A stretch of 16,276 nucleotides of DNA from an uncultured Clostridium sp. (GTDB taxonomy: Bacteria; Bacillota; Clostridia; Oscillospirales; Acutalibacteraceae): the NCBI GenBank assembly GCA_900547915.1, contig URIN01000003.1, forward strand, positions 1 through 16,276, written 5' to 3'. Under the pieces are notes generated by a model, which was given only the letters and a program-made list of their open reading frames with translations, ran no database searches and had not been told where the DNA came from. Positions 1 to 6,108 of the stretch are shown here, one piece after another. The first letter of the stretch is position 1. Every line of letters starts with the position of its first letter. The position numbers and the translations under genes were made by a program.

Positions 1-221
1 GCTTTGATTGAAGCCTGACGAGCTACGTTCTGACCGAGACCTGCCTGAATAACACAGCCCATATATACATGGTCTACCTGGTCTGCGGGAACGCCTGCTC
101 TTTCAAGAGCATTTTTAATAACGATCGCGCCGAGATCAACGGCGGGAGTTGTGCTGAGTGACCCACCCATTGTGCCGATAGCTGTACGGCATGCGCCGGC
201 GATAACAACTTTTCTTGACAT
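1..221 (-). CDS. thlA: Acetyl-CoA acetyltransferase (thiolase), N-terminal part
   Basis: The 73 visible residues begin MSRKVVIAGACRTAIG and run through a VYMGCVIQAGLGQNVARQA segment, the N-terminal thiolase fold leading up to the active-site cysteine loop. The window edge cuts the gene before that cysteine. Thiolase joins two acetyl-CoA into acetoacetyl-CoA in the cytoplasm, the first step of butyrate or acetoacetate formation in anaerobic Clostridia. The start at 219-221 follows a GAGGT ribosome binding site 6-7 bases upstream and agrees with the usual family start. A Rex-like operator over the promoter supports a redox-controlled fermentation role, which is inference. The symbol could equally be atoB; the rest of the gene is outside the window. 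Confidence 0.93.
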   Translation of the reverse strand, partial: MSRKVVIAGACRTAIGTMGGSLSTTPAVDLGAIVIKNALERAGVPADQVDHVYMGCVIQAGLGQNVARQASIK

Positions 222-248
222 AAATATTACCTCACATTCTTTATTTTC

Positions 249-268
249 GCCCCCAAAAAGCGGGGGGC
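249..268 (-). other. GC-rich hairpin in the thiolase 5' leader
   Basis: GCCCCC and GGGGGC form a perfect 6-bp stem around an 8-base loop, between the predicted transcription start (about 282) and the ribosome binding site. No U-run follows on the minus strand, so it is unlikely to terminate; it may stabilise the 5' end of the mRNA or modulate translation. Confidence 0.5.
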
Positions 269-288
269 TGGTTTCAAACCTTGCTAAT

Positions 289-317
289 ATAATAATATAG
301 GATTTTGCGATTGTCAA
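289..317 (-). promoter_or_regulatory. Sigma-A type promoter of the thiolase gene
   Basis: On the minus strand TTGACA (312-317) and TATTAT (289-294) are separated by 17 bases, giving a predicted start near 282 and a leader of about 60 nt. The -35 hexamer is perfect. The element lies inside a Rex-like palindrome. Confidence 0.8.
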
Positions 318-328
318 TAATTTAACAA
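311..328. promoter_or_regulatory. Rex-like redox operator over the thiolase -35 box
   Basis: The 18-bp palindrome TTGTCAATAATTTAACAA matches the clostridial Rex consensus TTGTTAA-N4-TTAACAA at 13 of 14 defined positions (the fifth base is C instead of T). It covers the whole -35 hexamer, so binding should block RNA polymerase. Rex is the NADH/NAD+-sensing repressor known to control thiolase and other butyrate or ethanol genes in Firmicutes. The assignment rests on sequence match and gene context; rex itself is not in the window. Confidence 0.72.
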
Positions 329-404
329 ATTTTCAGCAAACATTATAAAATTATCTCTTAAAAAATCTTTTTTTAGTGCACTTTTAAAATCATAAAAAGT
401 CTCG

Positions 405-459
405 AAAAGCCTGCTGTTAAGCCATTTTTACAACTTTGTGCAAAAATTGTCAGGCTTTT
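405..459 (-). repeat. Long-loop inverted repeat in the 222-640 intergenic region
   Basis: AAAAGCCTG (405-413) and CAGGCTTTT (451-459) form a perfect 9-bp stem around a 37-base loop. On the minus strand it lies 35-90 nt downstream of the predicted start of the 500-528 promoter, and its 3' arm ends in UUUU. It may be the body or terminator of a short RNA, or part of a long thiolase leader. Apart from this, the promoters and the terminator, I see nothing else in 222-640. Confidence 0.4.
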
Positions 460-499
460 AATGTTTTTTGGCATTCGCCGTTTTCATTTCCGTTAAAGA

Positions 500-528
500 A
501 TTATAATCCGTGGGTTTTTATGTGTCAG
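500..528 (-). promoter_or_regulatory. Predicted minus-strand promoter with no adjacent gene
   Basis: CTGACA (523-528, one mismatch to consensus) and a perfect TATAAT (500-505) are separated by 17 bases on the minus strand. The predicted start is near 493, about 270 bases upstream of the thiolase start codon and followed directly by the 405-459 inverted repeat. It may drive a small RNA or be a distal thiolase promoter. Confidence 0.5.
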
Positions 529-595
529 AAATATTCTTAATCTAAATATTAGAAATTTATATTTCTTATATTTGTGCAATGCTATCTATAGAGAA

Positions 596-629
596 CAAAA
601 AAAGCGGCAATCAATAATTGCCGCTTTTT
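596..629 (-). terminator. Intrinsic terminator of the 641-1561 gene
   Basis: GCGGCAAT (604-611) pairs perfectly with ATTGCCGC (617-624) around a 5-base loop. On the minus strand it is followed by a run of U (A-run 597-603 on the plus strand). It starts only about 12 bases after the stop codon. The T-run on the other side means it could work in both directions. Confidence 0.88.
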
Positions 630-640
630 AACTATTTTAT

Positions 641-1561
641 TTATGCAGGATTAACACCTTTTTCAGCAAGCTGCTCTGCAGTTGCCGGGAATGTATTTGT
701 ATAAACAATATCAAGAGACGCGCTCTTATCTTTAAGTACAAGTACATTTGCATGAGAAACATCAACGTGAACCTTCATTGTGTACTCACCTGAAACGATC
801 TCATTTGTAGCCGTGTTAATAGTAACGGTACCTGAACCGCCCTTATAAGTAACAACAAAGTTATCATCGATAGTACCTGATGAGAATGAAAGCTGATCAA
901 TTGATTCAACGGTTGATGAAATATCACCAAGAGTGTTGAAGAAATGACCCTGAGCATCCTGTGCAGGCATAGAAAGCTCAACAGCCTTCGGCTGGATTGT
1001 AATGTTGATAGTGCCATCGCCGTTATCAACAACATTTGCCATAAGAACATCTTCCGGAGTAAGGAGGGACTTGGTAACATCAATGTTTGAATCGGTTACC
1101 GTATCAGCTGTGGGATCGATATTTCCGCATGGCGGAAGTCCCTTAAGGCCGCCTGTAAAGAGGCTTCCAACTATCGTTGGTACAAGCTGATTAATAAGAT
1201 CGTTTGACTTGCCCTCTACCATAATGTTTTCTACTTCAAGATTTTCCATACCGAGCAGTTTATAATATGTAGCGGCAGTGCCGTTATCATTATACTGAGC
1301 GGTAAGAGTTTTTGTATAGTTATAGCACTCAACATAATAATTTACAACATCATCAACGGAGGAGAACTGTTTTCCGCCGTAAGTGCCTTCTGCAAATTCA
1401 TCAATCATAATTGCATCTTCCGAAGCATTCGCGTCAACCGCAGCCTCGTGAGCATTACCTTTTGCAAATACAGTAACAACAAGCACAAGCACAACTATTG
1501 CAATTACTAATAATACTGCTAAAATTCTGTTAAAAATATCAAGTCCAGTTTTTGCTTTCAT
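641..1561 (-). CDS. Unrecognised membrane-anchored extracytoplasmic protein
   Basis: 306 residues that I cannot place in a named family. Residues 13-33 form one strongly hydrophobic segment after a short basic tail (MKAKTGLDIFNR), with no lipobox cysteine, so it is probably an uncleaved signal anchor with the rest outside the membrane. The outer part is acidic and rich in Thr, Asn, Gly and Ser, with only two cysteines (about 79 and 145). Residues 160-195 (TPEDVL..VDNGDGTINITI) and 230-290 (alternating VTY, TVTINT, YTMKVHVDV) look like beta-sandwich repeats. The ATG at 1559-1561 has an AAGGGGG site about 10 bases upstream. It has its own promoter and terminator, so it is a single-gene unit. 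Gene call firm, function unknown. Confidence 0.85.
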   Translation of the reverse strand: MKAKTGLDIFNRILAVLLVIAIVVLVLVVTVFAKGNAHEAAVDANASEDAIMIDEFAEGTYGGKQFSSVDDVVNYYVECYNYTKTLTAQYNDNGTAATYYKLLGMENLEVENIMVEGKSNDLINQLVPTIVGSLFTGGLKGLPPCGNIDPTADTVTDSNIDVTKSLLTPEDVLMANVVDNGDGTINITIQPKAVELSMPAQDAQGHFFNTLGDISSTVESIDQLSFSSGTIDDNFVVTYKGGSGTVTINTATNEIVSGEYTMKVHVDVSHANVLVLKDKSASLDIVYTNTFPATAEQLAEKGVNPA

Positions 1562-1586
1562 GGTTAGAATTCCCCCTTGCCTTATA

Positions 1587-1615
1587 ATAATAACCTATTT
1601 GAAACACTTTTTCAA
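1587..1615 (-). promoter_or_regulatory. Promoter of the 641-1561 gene
   Basis: TTGAAA (1610-1615) and TATTAT (1587-1592) are separated by 17 bases on the minus strand. The predicted start is near 1580, leaving a leader of about 20 nt that contains the AAGGGGG ribosome binding site at 1571-1577. Confidence 0.7.
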
Positions 1616-1699
1616 CATTTTTTTAAAATAATTATCAAATTTATTAACAGCACGTTAACGGAACACACTGCAAAAGCACTGCACAAAATAAGTTTATTA

Positions 1700-1727
1700 T
1701 TGCAATCGCCGCTTTATGTGTTAAAAT
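1700..1727 (+). promoter_or_regulatory. Possible promoter of the ClC gene
   Basis: TTGCAA (1700-1705) and TAAAAT (1722-1727) are 16 bases apart, about 57 bases before the ClC start codon. The region is AT-rich, so chance matches are likely; this is the best pair I see. Confidence 0.38.
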
Positions 1728-1783
1728 TAATATATAAAATTTCAATAAATATGTTTTTAAAGCCAATCTTTCAAAGGTAGATC

Positions 1784-3358
1784 ATGGATAAAAAAGAAAA
1801 AAGCACACTCAGAAAACTTAAGCATAAAAATTACGAAGATTTCCTGCTGATAATAAGAGGCGCCGAAGCAGGAGTAGCTGCAGGACTTGTTTGCGTGCTG
1901 TTTCGTTTTCTGCTCTCTAAAGCAGAAGAGTATCTATACATAATAATAGATGCCATTAAGGGAAGCCCTTTAAAATCAGCACTGTGGATAGCGGCACTTG
2001 CCGTTCTTGGTATAATAGTTGCAAAAATCATAAAACTTGTGCCGGATTCCGCAAGCAGCGGAATACCGCAGGTAAACGCGGAAGTAAAAGGGCTTTTATC
2101 ACCTAACTGGTGGAAAGTCATAATAGCAAAACTTGTGGGCAGCACCGTATCTGTGTTCTCTGGTCTCAGTTTGGGCAGAGAGGGGCCAAGCGTTCAGTTC
2201 GGCGCAATGGCTGCAAAGGGTGCGGCAAGAATTACACACGCCGACAAAACTACAGAACTCCGAATGCTGAGTTCAGGTGCCGGAGCAGGACTTGCAGCAG
2301 CATTCAACGCGCCTATTGCCGGCGTTATGTTTGTTCTTGAGGAAATTCACAGAACATTTGACAAGGCAGTCCTGTGCATGGCTATAGTAGCAGCAGTAGT
2401 TGCAGATTTTATTTCAAAAATATTCTTCGGCCAGGACACCGTTTTCAATTATCAATCTGAAACAATACCGCTCAGGTGGTACTGGCTGCTGATAATCTTC
2501 GGTATACTTGCTGGTTTATTTGGCGCTTTTTATAATGTATTTATGATTGCCTGCCGTGATCTCTTTGCCAAAATCAAAAAAATACCGCAGTGGGTAAAAT
2601 TCGCGTTTGTATTCGCCGTCAGCGGAGTTGTCGGTCTCATTCTGCCACAAGTTCTCTGCGGCGGGCACAGTATGGCGCAGCTGCTTATTGAGGAGCGCCC
2701 CGGAACATTAGTTGTGCTAGGGTTATTTGCGGCAAAGTTTATATTCGGCGCATTCAGTTTTTGTTCATCAGCTCCGGGCGGCACTCTTTATCCTATGTGC
2801 ATCTTAGGCGCTTACGGCGGTGCAGCATTTGCACAGGCAGCAATTGCACTGTTTGGAATGGACACTGCACTGTGGGAAGATTTTGCAGTGCTCGGAATGG
2901 CAGGCCTGTTTGCTTCAATCGTTCGAGCGCCAGTTACAGGTATAATACTTGTATTTGAAATAACAGGCAACATAAACACTCTGCTGCCGCTCGCTGTTGT
3001 TAGTCTTATTTCATACGCTATTGCAAATTCGCTAGGCAGCAAGCCATTTTATTCCGCTCTGCTTGAAAGGATAACGGGCGGAGAAAATGCAAAAGAAGAA
3101 GTCAAGAAGAGTGAAAAAGTGCTTAAAACTTATGTAATACCAACGGGAAGCCCTGCTGACGGCAAAACGATTGCCCAGCTTGATTGGGGAAAGCACTGTG
3201 TTATAGTTTCTGTTGAAAGAGGAGAAACACCGATAACTCCCAAAGGGAACACAAAATTGCAGACCGGAGACGCGCTTGTGTTTATGATAAGCCAACGTCG
3301 TTTTGCACAAAGCTGTAAAAGAATAGAAAATCTGATAAACGGAACTCAGAACAAGTAA
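1784..3358 (+). CDS. ClC-family chloride/proton antiporter with C-terminal TrkA-C-like domain
   Basis: 524 residues: a ClC membrane core (about 20-430) followed by a TrkA-C (RCK-C) like domain (about 446-506). The ClC signatures are in order: SSGIP 91-95 (central serine S92, first glycine replaced by Ser), GREGP 131-135 with gating glutamate E133, AAAFNAPIAG 171-180, LEE 185-187 with E187 at the internal proton-glutamate position, GGTLYP 332-337, and PFYSALL with Y423 at the anion-coordinating tyrosine. Having both glutamates argues for a Cl-/H+ exchanger rather than a channel, likely for acid tolerance or anion balance. TrkA-C modules bind small ligands in other transporters; here that is inference. 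The ATG has an AAAGG site 7-8 bases upstream. It is divergent from 641-1561 and ends in its own terminator. Confidence 0.96.
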   Translation: MDKKEKSTLRKLKHKNYEDFLLIIRGAEAGVAAGLVCVLFRFLLSKAEEYLYIIIDAIKGSPLKSALWIAALAVLGIIVAKIIKLVPDSASSGIPQVNAEVKGLLSPNWWKVIIAKLVGSTVSVFSGLSLGREGPSVQFGAMAAKGAARITHADKTTELRMLSSGAGAGLAAAFNAPIAGVMFVLEEIHRTFDKAVLCMAIVAAVVADFISKIFFGQDTVFNYQSETIPLRWYWLLIIFGILAGLFGAFYNVFMIACRDLFAKIKKIPQWVKFAFVFAVSGVVGLILPQVLCGGHSMAQLLIEERPGTLVVLGLFAAKFIFGAFSFCSSAPGGTLYPMCILGAYGGAAFAQAAIALFGMDTALWEDFAVLGMAGLFASIVRAPVTGIILVFEITGNINTLLPLAVVSLISYAIANSLGSKPFYSALLERITGGENAKEEVKKSEKVLKTYVIPTGSPADGKTIAQLDWGKHCVIVSVERGETPITPKGNTKLQTGDALVFMISQRRFAQSCKRIENLINGTQNK

Positions 3359-3378
3359 ATATAAATGCAGACATAAAG

Positions 3379-3420
3379 GAAGCCGCCTGCCCGCAGAATA
3401 TACGGTAGGCGGCTTCTTCT
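3379..3420 (+). terminator. Intrinsic terminator of the ClC gene
   Basis: GAAGCCGCCT (3379-3388) and AGGCGGCTTC (3407-3416) form a perfect 10-bp stem, with possible further CCG/CGG pairing inside the loop, followed by TTCT. It lies about 20 bases after the ClC stop. The U-run is short. Confidence 0.75.
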
Positions 3421-3451
3421 ATATACAAGACGGAGGTAAAATACACATTAT

Positions 3452-3541
3452 AAAAAACGCAAGGCGGTTTTAAGGTTGGAGTAATCGGGAATAATGCGGT
3501 TAGCCTTTTAAACGGATTGCGAGAAAAACAGACCGCCTTGC
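3452..3541 (-). ncRNA. Candidate small RNA, about 90 nt
   Basis: A strong promoter (3548-3575) predicts a minus-strand start near 3541. The transcript would begin with GCAAGGCGGU and end with the perfect complement ACCGCCUUGC (3459-3468) followed by G and six U, a typical terminator end. The whole RNA would be closed by this 10-bp stem. Inside, UUUAAAAGG and CCUUAAA can form a second helix with a two-base bulge, leaving a C-rich single-stranded apical loop (CCGCAUUAUUCCCGAUUACUCC region) that could contact other RNAs. There is no start codon with a ribosome binding site, and the next gene on that side (ClC) is convergent, so a leader role is unlikely. I do not recognise it as 6S, SRP or tmRNA. 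Confidence 0.58.
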
Positions 3542-3547
3542 ACTTTA

Positions 3548-3575
3548 ATTTTATCATATACAATAAGATTGTCAA
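3548..3575 (-). promoter_or_regulatory. Promoter of the candidate small RNA
   Basis: Perfect TTGACA (3570-3575) and TAAAAT (3548-3553, one mismatch to TATAAT) lie 16 bases apart on the minus strand, with the predicted start at the first base of the closing stem of the candidate RNA. Confidence 0.65.
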
Positions 3576-3640
3576 TAATATTTTTATATTTTCTGCATTT
3601 TAAGCCAATTTCAGAGTGTTTTTGTCTTACTTGTCTGAAG

Positions 3641-3671
3641 AATAAAAAATAGACCGTTATTTTCAAACGGC
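3641..3671 (-). terminator. Terminator-like hairpin without an obvious gene
   Basis: On the minus strand, CCGTT and AACGG (3666-3670 and 3654-3658) pair around a 7-base loop and are followed by TCTATTTTTTATT. The stem is short. No coding region lies just upstream on this strand; only the 3692-3714 hairpin does. Confidence 0.35.
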
Positions 3672-3691
3672 TGTAAATTTTAAAATTGCAA

Positions 3692-3714
3692 GCCTTTTCT
3701 TCGCAAAAAAAGGC
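3692..3714. repeat. Inverted repeat upstream of the TetR gene
   Basis: GCCTTTT (3692-3698) and AAAAGGC (3708-3714) form a perfect 7-bp stem around a 9-base loop, about 40 bases upstream of the TetR promoter. It could be part of a minus-strand transcript with the 3641-3671 hairpin, or a regulator site; neither is shown. Confidence 0.35.
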
Positions 3715-3752
3715 AACATGTTTTAATAAACATACAAAAATCAGAAATTAAT

Positions 3753-3781
3753 TTGCAAAAAGCAGAACAGCGTGTTATAAT
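3753..3781 (+). promoter_or_regulatory. Promoter of the TetR-family gene
   Basis: TTGCAA (3753-3758) and perfect TATAAT (3776-3781) are separated by 17 bases, with the predicted start near 3788 and a leader of about 38 nt to the TTG start. I see no convincing palindromic auto-operator over it. Confidence 0.75.
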
Positions 3782-3825
3782 TTCTTTTATCAGCGACTTT
3801 CTGACATATCGGGAGGGCCCCTAAA

Positions 3826-4476
3826 TTGAAAAGAGCCGAAAAAAGCAAAAAAAGTATAACAGGAATCATTGACGCGGCAATCAAACTGTACGCAAAAACA
3901 GGCGGAACGGATATATCCGTAAACGAACTATGCCGTGAAAACAATATATCAAAAGGAAAATTCTATCACTATTTTTCTTCAAAAGACGATCTTCTCCTTG
4001 TTGCGTCAAGCTATATCGTTGACGATATATGCAAAGACATTGACAGCTTTTCTGTGGATGCAGAAAAACCTCTTGAGGAAAATCTGAAAAGTTACTACTC
4101 TGCAAGAATTAATTACTGGCTTGAACATCCTGAATATTCAATGGTAGCTTACAACCTGCTTTCCAACCATAATTTTGAATTAACAAAACCATTTCACCCG
4201 CTTAGAGCGCAGTTTAACGCCAGTCTCAACGCAAAAACGATGGAGATTCTGCACGCGGCAAATATAAAAAGTGACATTTCGGACAATGAACTGCTTGATG
4301 TTATGAAAGTTGTTTATGACAATATGTTCCTTAACGATATGTATAAAATAGTTACCGCGCTGCTGAAAGGCGACAACGCCCATGCACAGAAACTGAGTGA
4401 CGACCTGCTCAAGCTTTACACAAGACTTATAAATGTTCTTTTGTACGGAATACTTTCAGAAAAGCCGAAAGAATAA
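3826..4476 (+). CDS. TetR/AcrR-family transcriptional regulator
   Basis: 216 residues with a clear TetR N-terminal DNA-binding domain: helix 1 (about 8-24, SKKSITGIIDAAIKLYAK) and the helix-turn-helix at 30-50 (ISVNELCRENNISKGKFYHYF), then SSKDDLL. The C-terminal part (about 65-210) is all-helical and has no specific ligand signature I can name. It starts at TTG (3826-3828) with a GGGAGGG site 9 bases upstream; no better in-frame ATG exists. It is a lone gene with its own promoter and terminator. Its neighbours are the candidate small RNA and, convergently, the phage lysis cassette, so its targets cannot be read from context. TetR proteins usually repress nearby or their own genes, but that is only family knowledge here. 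Confidence 0.92.
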   Translation: MKRAEKSKKSITGIIDAAIKLYAKTGGTDISVNELCRENNISKGKFYHYFSSKDDLLLVASSYIVDDICKDIDSFSVDAEKPLEENLKSYYSARINYWLEHPEYSMVAYNLLSNHNFELTKPFHPLRAQFNASLNAKTMEILHAANIKSDISDNELLDVMKVVYDNMFLNDMYKIVTALLKGDNAHAQKLSDDLLKLYTRLINVLLYGILSEKPKE

Positions 4477-4513
4477 CTCTCCGGAGTTTATATATTCGTA
4501 TGCAGTTAAGTAC

Positions 4514-4540
4514 GCCCCGCATCAGCGGGGCTTTTTTATT
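4514..4540 (+). terminator. Intrinsic terminator of the TetR-family gene
   Basis: GCCCCGC (4514-4520) and GCGGGGC (4525-4531) pair perfectly around an ATCA tetraloop and are followed by six T. On the opposite strand no U-run follows, so it is not a clear terminator for the endolysin gene, which has none that I can see. Confidence 0.92.
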
Positions 4541-4588
4541 GTCAGGCTATACACAGGCAAAACTCAGTCTCCTGTTTACCGTTCTGCC

Positions 4589-5470
4589 TTACTCAACTCC
4601 GCCGTCATAAACGGTGAAGCCGCATTTATAGGCGTTAGTGCCGTTTACCTTATAGATAACAAGATACATCCCATCTGTTTTTGTGGGACAGAGGCACGCC
4701 TCATTCACGTCAAGACTTCCCGCCTTTGCCCTTTTCGCTGTATCTGTATAAACCGTTTCAACTGTTGAGCCGTTTTTATAATTTCTGCCGCTTGTCGGAG
4801 CATTTGTTACGCCGCCTGCATACTTCACAAATCCAACCTTGTGCTTATTTGTGCCGTCAAGGTCATACTGAACGCAGTAGGCGCTGCCTTTTTTGCCAAA
4901 GCACTTTGCAACCTCACGGGGAGAAAGCGAGCCTATCTCCTCCTTGAAATCGCTGCGGGAATAGACCTTTTCTGTTGTTGAACCGTTTTGCCATTTAACG
5001 GACGGAACATAAGCCCCTGCGGAGCCGCCCGAGGATGACGTACTGCCAGAGACCTTGCTTTGATCCTTCGGCCTCAACACTCCGTATGCATCATCATAAT
5101 CGTGCTTTACCTTGTGCATTTCTTTTCCGTTCCAATTTTGGTCATAGGAATAAAAATATGATGTTGTGCCCTCTCCTGTACAGATAGCAACATGGCCGGA
5201 ACCTCCGCCTTTTTTGCCGTTCCACACCATTATATCGCCCGTTTTCGGGATAAAAGACGCAGTATTGCTTATTCTGTCGAACGCCTTAACAAGTTCCGTG
5301 TGTTTTGGATAGTCAAGCCAGTAGTACATAGCATCTCCCCACGAACCGGCTTTGATACCGAACACCTTATCAAGATACAATTTTATAAGATCAACGCACT
5401 GCGCACCGTAAACACCGTCATAATCAGTTGCCTTGCCGTTATACGCCGCCACAAATTCGCTGTAATTCAT
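4589..5470 (-). CDS. CHAP-domain endolysin with two C-terminal repeats
   Basis: 293 residues. Residues 6-133 form a CHAP amidase/endopeptidase domain: YGAQCVDL with nucleophile C25, GDIMVWNG (78-85), GHVAI with catalytic H93, and YSYDQNWNG. Such enzymes cut peptidoglycan peptide links. There is no signal peptide, as expected for an enzyme released through the holin encoded just upstream. A Ser/Gly-rich linker (138-153) leads to two related repeats of about 62 residues (159-221 and 230-292), both with NGST.E.VY near the start, a GSL segment and a K.GF..Y.GGV end, likely wall-binding modules of a type I cannot name. The ATG overlaps the holin stop as ATGA and has GGAGG 7 bases upstream. Last gene of the cassette. 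Confidence 0.93.
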   Translation of the reverse strand: MNYSEFVAAYNGKATDYDGVYGAQCVDLIKLYLDKVFGIKAGSWGDAMYYWLDYPKHTELVKAFDRISNTASFIPKTGDIMVWNGKKGGGSGHVAICTGEGTTSYFYSYDQNWNGKEMHKVKHDYDDAYGVLRPKDQSKVSGSTSSSGGSAGAYVPSVKWQNGSTTEKVYSRSDFKEEIGSLSPREVAKCFGKKGSAYCVQYDLDGTNKHKVGFVKYAGGVTNAPTSGRNYKNGSTVETVYTDTAKRAKAGSLDVNEACLCPTKTDGMYLVIYKVNGTNAYKCGFTVYDGGVE

Positions 5471-5721
5471 ACGCCTGCCTCCGTGGTATCTGTTGTCTTT
5501 GCTTCTGCCGCTTTAAGTTCCGGCAGGCTTATAACTGATGTGAGCAGTGAAAGCACGCCTGAAAGCACCGCTGCTGAAACCACCATTTTCCAGTTTACCT
5601 GTCCGAGCGTCATGGCTGTTGTTCCTATACCTGCAACGGCAGACTGCGCCATTGTTCTTACCGCTCTGAGACCTGCCGCTTTGAACCACGGCAGAAATTT
5701 ATTTTTAATCCAATTCTTCAA
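5467..5721 (-). CDS. Phage holin, r1t type
   Basis: 84 residues from a TTG start at 5719-5721 (MKNWIKNKFLPWFKAAGLRA). The WFKAAGLRAVRTMAQ segment, the alanine/glycine-rich first membrane segment (about 24-38), the TLGQVNW turn and the second segment VVSAAVLSGVLSLLTSVISLP (about 44-64) match the small two-helix r1t-type holins that make pores in the inner membrane and release endolysin. I chose TTG because GGGAG lies 6 bases upstream; the in-frame ATG at 5761-5763 has no ribosome binding site and would overlap the previous gene by 59 bases. With TTG the overlap is 17 bases. The 3' end overlaps the endolysin start by 4 bases, so translation is probably coupled. Confidence 0.88.
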   Translation of the reverse strand: MKNWIKNKFLPWFKAAGLRAVRTMAQSAVAGIGTTAMTLGQVNWKMVVSAAVLSGVLSLLTSVISLPELKAAEAKTTDTTEAGV

Positions 5722-6007
5722 ACCTATCTCCCTTTCTTTCAAGGGCGTAAATCCTGCCCTCATGATTTATCAAACTTTTTTGATGCTCACTGAGCTTTTC
5801 AAAAATAAGACGGTGTTTATCGGCCGCCTTGCTTTTGAACTCACTCAGTTCATCCTCATCCTTATTCATCCTAAATACCAGATGATTTATTTTTTCGCTA
5901 AGCTGCGTCATAGCCTTGGTATTTTTTGTAAGCGGCACAGCTACCGTACCTATAAGACCAACAATGGCAATGAGCACAGTTACAACTGTCCATTCCGTTT
6001 TAAACAC
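5705..6007 (-). CDS. XhlA-like phage membrane/coiled-coil protein
   Basis: 100 residues: one N-terminal membrane segment (about 6-26, WTVVTVLIAIVGLIGTVAVPL) followed by a charged, heptad-patterned helix (about 33-92, including LSEKINHLVFRMNKDEDELSEF). This layout, immediately before a holin, resembles XhlA/hemolysin-like proteins of Bacillus phage lysis cassettes, though there the membrane segment is usually C-terminal, so the family link is only by analogy. It could also anchor a baseplate or tail part. The start is GTG at 6005-6007. A GGAG lies only one base before it, which is tight, but no other in-frame start has a better site, and the overlap (GTGTTTAA, 8 nt) with the preceding small ORF suggests coupled reinitiation. 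Confidence 0.78.
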   Translation of the reverse strand: MFKTEWTVVTVLIAIVGLIGTVAVPLTKNTKAMTQLSEKINHLVFRMNKDEDELSEFKSKAADKHRLIFEKLSEHQKSLINHEGRIYALERKGDRFEELD

Positions 6008-6107
6008 TCTCCTTGTTTTTCAGGTTTTCCTTTACCTTTGCCACAATCTGATAAAGCAGGTGATCTTTAGGCATATCAACAAGCTTTCCATCGTTCAATA
6101 TCTTCAT
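6000..6107 (-). CDS. Small 35-residue phage-cassette protein
   Basis: A 35-residue ORF (begins MKILNDGKLVDMPKDHL, ends NKESV) that fills the gap between the tail-like gene and the XhlA-like gene. Support comes from its AAAGGGG site 8 bases before the ATG, its start one base after the tail-gene stop, and its 8-nt stop/start overlap with the next gene. It is basic and predicted mostly helical, with no membrane segment or signal. Phage tail modules often carry tiny proteins between the receptor-binding protein and the lysis genes (for example XkdX-like), but this sequence does not show that family's pattern. Function unknown. Confidence 0.68.
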   Translation of the reverse strand: MKILNDGKLVDMPKDHLLYQIVAKVKENLKNKESV

Positions 6108-6108
6108 A

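Noticed and set aside
1577..1780. Plus-strand open frame of 67 codons before the ClC gene
   Set aside because: AT-rich promoter region with low-complexity residues and no ribosome binding site.
5722..5763. ATG start 14 codons upstream for the holin
   Set aside because: No ribosome binding site and a 59-base overlap with the previous gene; TTG at 5719-5721 has GGGAG at ideal distance.
5192..6070. Plus-strand open frame of 292 codons opposite the endolysin, holin and XhlA-like genes
   Set aside because: It is fully antisense to three well-supported overlapping genes, lacks a ribosome binding site and has no domain pattern.
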